Assembly: GCA_910587655.1 (NCBI GenBank)
Contig: CAJUND010000014.1
Location: forward strand, 14,221-78,220
DNA: 64,000 nt
Direction: 5' to 3'
From: an uncultured Agathobacter sp.
GTDB taxonomy: Bacteria; Bacillota; Clostridia; Lachnospirales; Lachnospiraceae
In this document: in pieces, positions 62,278 through 64,000 of the stretch
Position numbering within the stretch: the first letter of the stretch is position 1
Layout: each line of letters starts with the position of its first letter
Notes under the pieces: generated by a model
Told to the model about the DNA's origin: nothing
The model's database searches: none
The model's input: the letters and a program-made list of their open reading frames with translations, nothing else
Translations under genes and position numbers: made by a program

Positions 62278-62304
62278 TAACATATGAAAAGAAGCGTATA
62301 ATGT
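62278..62304 (-). promoter_or_regulatory. Candidate sigma-K (late mother-cell) promoter of dpaAB
   Basis: On the minus strand AC (62303-62304), 16 bases, CATATGTTA (62278-62286), matching the sigma-K consensus AC-N16/17-CATANNNTA. It implies a leader of about 16 bases before the preferred ATG. Known dpa operons are sigma-K dependent in Bacillus. Confidence 0.5.
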
Positions 62305-62324
62305 TCATTCAGAAAAAAGATTAC

Positions 62325-63644
62325 TCAGAGGTTGGTTTCCACAAAAATATCGTATATTGCCTTTATCGCGGCGTCAAAATCGTCGTTGCTGACACCGATG
62401 ATGATATTCAGCTCGGAAGACCCCTGGTCAATCATTTTTACATTAATGTTTGCATGGGCAAGCGCGGAAAAAATCCTGCCTGCAGTTCCCCTCGCAGACT
62501 TCATCCCGCGTCCCACCACGGCAATCAGTCCGAGGTCTGCTTCAAGGTCAATCACATCCGGCTCCGTCATGGCGCGGATGGAGCTGATGACCTGCTGTTC
62601 CTTGCCCTCAAATTCCTCCTGGTGCACAAAGACGGTCATTGTGTCAATACCGGAAGGCATGTGTTCAATGGAAATCCCGTGTTCCTCAAATGCCTGCAGC
62701 ACCCTGCGGCAGAACCCGACCTGCGCATTCATCATGTCCTTGTCGATGCTGACCGCAACAAATCCCTTTTTACCTGCAATTCCGGTAATCGTGTACTCCG
62801 GTTTCTGGCAGGTACTTTCCACAATCAGCGTACCTTCCGCCTGCGGGTCGTTGGTATTGCGGATATTAATCGGAATGCCCGCTTTCCGCACCGGAAAAAT
62901 TGCATCCTCATGCAGAACCGACGCTCCCATGTAAGAAAGCTCCCTGAGTTCCCGGTAGGTGATTACCTTAATCGGCTGCGGATTATCTATGATCCTTGGG
63001 TCTGCGACCAGACAGCCGGATACGTCCGTCCAGTTCTCATACAGGCTGGCATGGCAGGCTTTTGCCACAATCGAGCCTGTGATATCAGAGCCGCCCCTGG
63101 AAAACGTCCGCACGCTTCCATCCGGATTTGAACCGTAAAATCCCGGAATCACAGCACGTTCACACTCCGTCAGCTTTTTTTTCAGCACCTGGTTGGTCTT
63201 TTCGCTGTCAAAGTTTCCTTCCTCATCAAAAAAAATTACCGTGGCAGCGTCAATAAATTCATATCCCAGGTAGTCTGCCATAATCATTCCGTTTAAATAT
63301 TCCCCGCGGGATGCAGCATAGTCTGCTCCTGCCTTTGCTTTAAAATTTGCAGAAATTGTTTTAAATTCCTCATCCAGGGAAATCTTAAGCCCCAGCCCGT
63401 TGATAATGGAATCAAACCGTTCTTTAATTTTCATCAGCTGCACGCGGAACTGCTCTCCTGCCTCAGCGCTTGTATAGCATGCATAAAGCATATCCGTAAC
63501 CTTGGTATCTTTTGAACTGCGTTTTCCCGGTGCGCTCGGCACGACATATTTGCGGGACTCATCCGCCCGGATAATGTCCCCGACCTTGGCAAATTGCTCT
63601 GCACTCGCCAGGGAGCTGCCTCCAAATTTAACAACCTTAACCAT
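62325..63644 (-). CDS. Aspartokinase
   Basis: Phosphorylates aspartate, the first step to lysine, threonine and methionine and, through dihydrodipicolinate, to dipicolinic acid. The 439-residue protein begins VVKFGGSSLASAEQF, has FSRGGSDITGSIVAKA in the kinase core and two C-terminal ACT domains (GFVAVSIDKDMMNAQVG; GLIAVVGRGMKSARGTAGRI) for allosteric control. It lies 70 bases upstream of dpaA on the same strand; the link supports supply of precursor for sporulation. Which feedback type it is cannot be seen. Confidence 0.94.
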   Translation of the reverse strand: MVKVVKFGGSSLASAEQFAKVGDIIRADESRKYVVPSAPGKRSSKDTKVTDMLYACYTSAEAGEQFRVQLMKIKERFDSIINGLGLKISLDEEFKTISANFKAKAGADYAASRGEYLNGMIMADYLGYEFIDAATVIFFDEEGNFDSEKTNQVLKKKLTECERAVIPGFYGSNPDGSVRTFSRGGSDITGSIVAKACHASLYENWTDVSGCLVADPRIIDNPQPIKVITYRELRELSYMGASVLHEDAIFPVRKAGIPINIRNTNDPQAEGTLIVESTCQKPEYTITGIAGKKGFVAVSIDKDMMNAQVGFCRRVLQAFEEHGISIEHMPSGIDTMTVFVHQEEFEGKEQQVISSIRAMTEPDVIDLEADLGLIAVVGRGMKSARGTAGRIFSALAHANINVKMIDQGSSELNIIIGVSNDDFDAAIKAIYDIFVETNL

Positions 63645-63679
63645 TTTATCTGCTCCTCTTAGAATCGTTATACTTGGAT

Positions 63680-63708
63680 ATTATACTTCCAGTACACAGT
63701 TTCGTCAA
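63680..63708 (-). promoter_or_regulatory. Promoter of the aspartokinase gene
   Basis: On the minus strand TTGACG (63703-63708), 17 bases, TATAAT (63680-63685); AGAGGAG precedes the start at 63644. Confidence 0.75.
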
Positions 63709-64000
63709 CGACTTTTTACTTGAGTTTCCGCATATTATGTTTTCGTTCCTTTATTTCACCATAGTTTTATACAAATAAGTATCCTTTGAAATATTCTGGA
63801 TTGATTTTGCAATATTCATTCGTATTCGGGGCCCGGTAAAATTTCGCTGGCTTTTATTAATTAGTATCATGGATTCTTAATTGCTTCTGAGCAGCCATGA
63901 TAGTTAATTAATAGACGTGCATGAGTTTTTTGGTCCAGTGTTCAGTTTGGATCTATATTATAAAAGTGGACACATACATGTACTGTCTGTTACAATAAAC
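63709..64000. other. Non-coding end of the window
   Basis: About 290 AT-rich bases with no credible frame, terminator or RNA that I can support. It may be the intergenic region before a gene beyond the window. Confidence 0.4.

Noticed and set aside
62070..63131. Plus-strand open frame of 353 codons
   Set aside because: Antisense shadow over dpaA and aspartokinase.

Overview
The window reads as a chromosomal segment of a motile, spore-forming, anaerobic Firmicute, most likely a butyrate-producing member of the Lachnospiraceae. The grounds are a clustered thiolase, hydroxybutyryl-CoA dehydrogenase, butyryl-CoA dehydrogenase and EtfBA operon, dipicolinate synthase genes (endospores), flagellar rod genes beside mbl, Gram-positive type Rex, LexA and sigma-28 sites, AGGAGG ribosome sites and many U-tailed terminators. 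The species cannot be named from the sequence alone. I saw no rRNA, tRNA or CRISPR array.

Layout. 0-3.4 kb: chemoreceptor 3' end, OPT-type transporter, PqqD-like protein and a small nuclease-like protein. 3.4-3.6 kb: a free-standing structured RNA candidate with its own promoter and terminator. 3.7-9.9 kb: YihY-type membrane protein, CoaBC, a DHH phosphoesterase, an ECF sigma/anti-sigma pair and a frameshifted AraC-GGDEF hybrid. 10-16 kb: Rpn-type nuclease, a shortened DUF4143 ATPase, a DUF4026/DUF2314 protein, a lipoprotein and a CPBP protease. 16.2-18.3 kb: an AgrC-like kinase and LytTR regulator. 18.3-23.6 kb: the butyrate operon (thl-hbd-bcd-etfB-etfA, without crotonase) behind a near-perfect Rex operator. 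23.8-29.5 kb: degenerate HD-GYP-like protein, then carAB behind a leader terminator.

29.5-37.9 kb is the most unusual part. A very large secreted modular protein (two CBM2-like modules, thrombospondin-3-like calcium repeats, a degenerate vWA domain and a conserved C-terminal domain) has an in-frame amber codon just after its signal peptide. It is followed by a series in which its C-terminal domain, whole or as a relic, appears six times, each time directly upstream of a gene for a small single-pass membrane protein of one paralogous family. The stop and start overlap or nearly touch in most units. This looks like an effector-tip/partner (polymorphic toxin-immunity-like) array built by duplication and recombination, with a transposase remnant in the middle. 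Function is inferred, not shown.

38-42.6 kb: alkaline phosphatase lipoprotein, an acetyltransferase with a membrane tail, RecD2. 42.6-45.9 kb: mbl followed by a sigma-28-type promoter and flhO-flhP and a FlgJ-like rod protein. 46-51 kb: uvrB-uvrA behind a LexA box. 51.4-52.8 kb: a chemoreceptor broken by a frameshift at its signalling tip. 52.9-58.4 kb: nitroreductase/HxlR pair, TetR-hydrolase operon with a perfect palindromic operator, SecA. 58.6-63.6 kb: a TSCPD protein, an asparagine-synthetase-like protein lacking the catalytic Cys2, dipicolinate synthase B and A with a sigma-K-like promoter, and aspartokinase. The final 300 bases hold no gene I can support.
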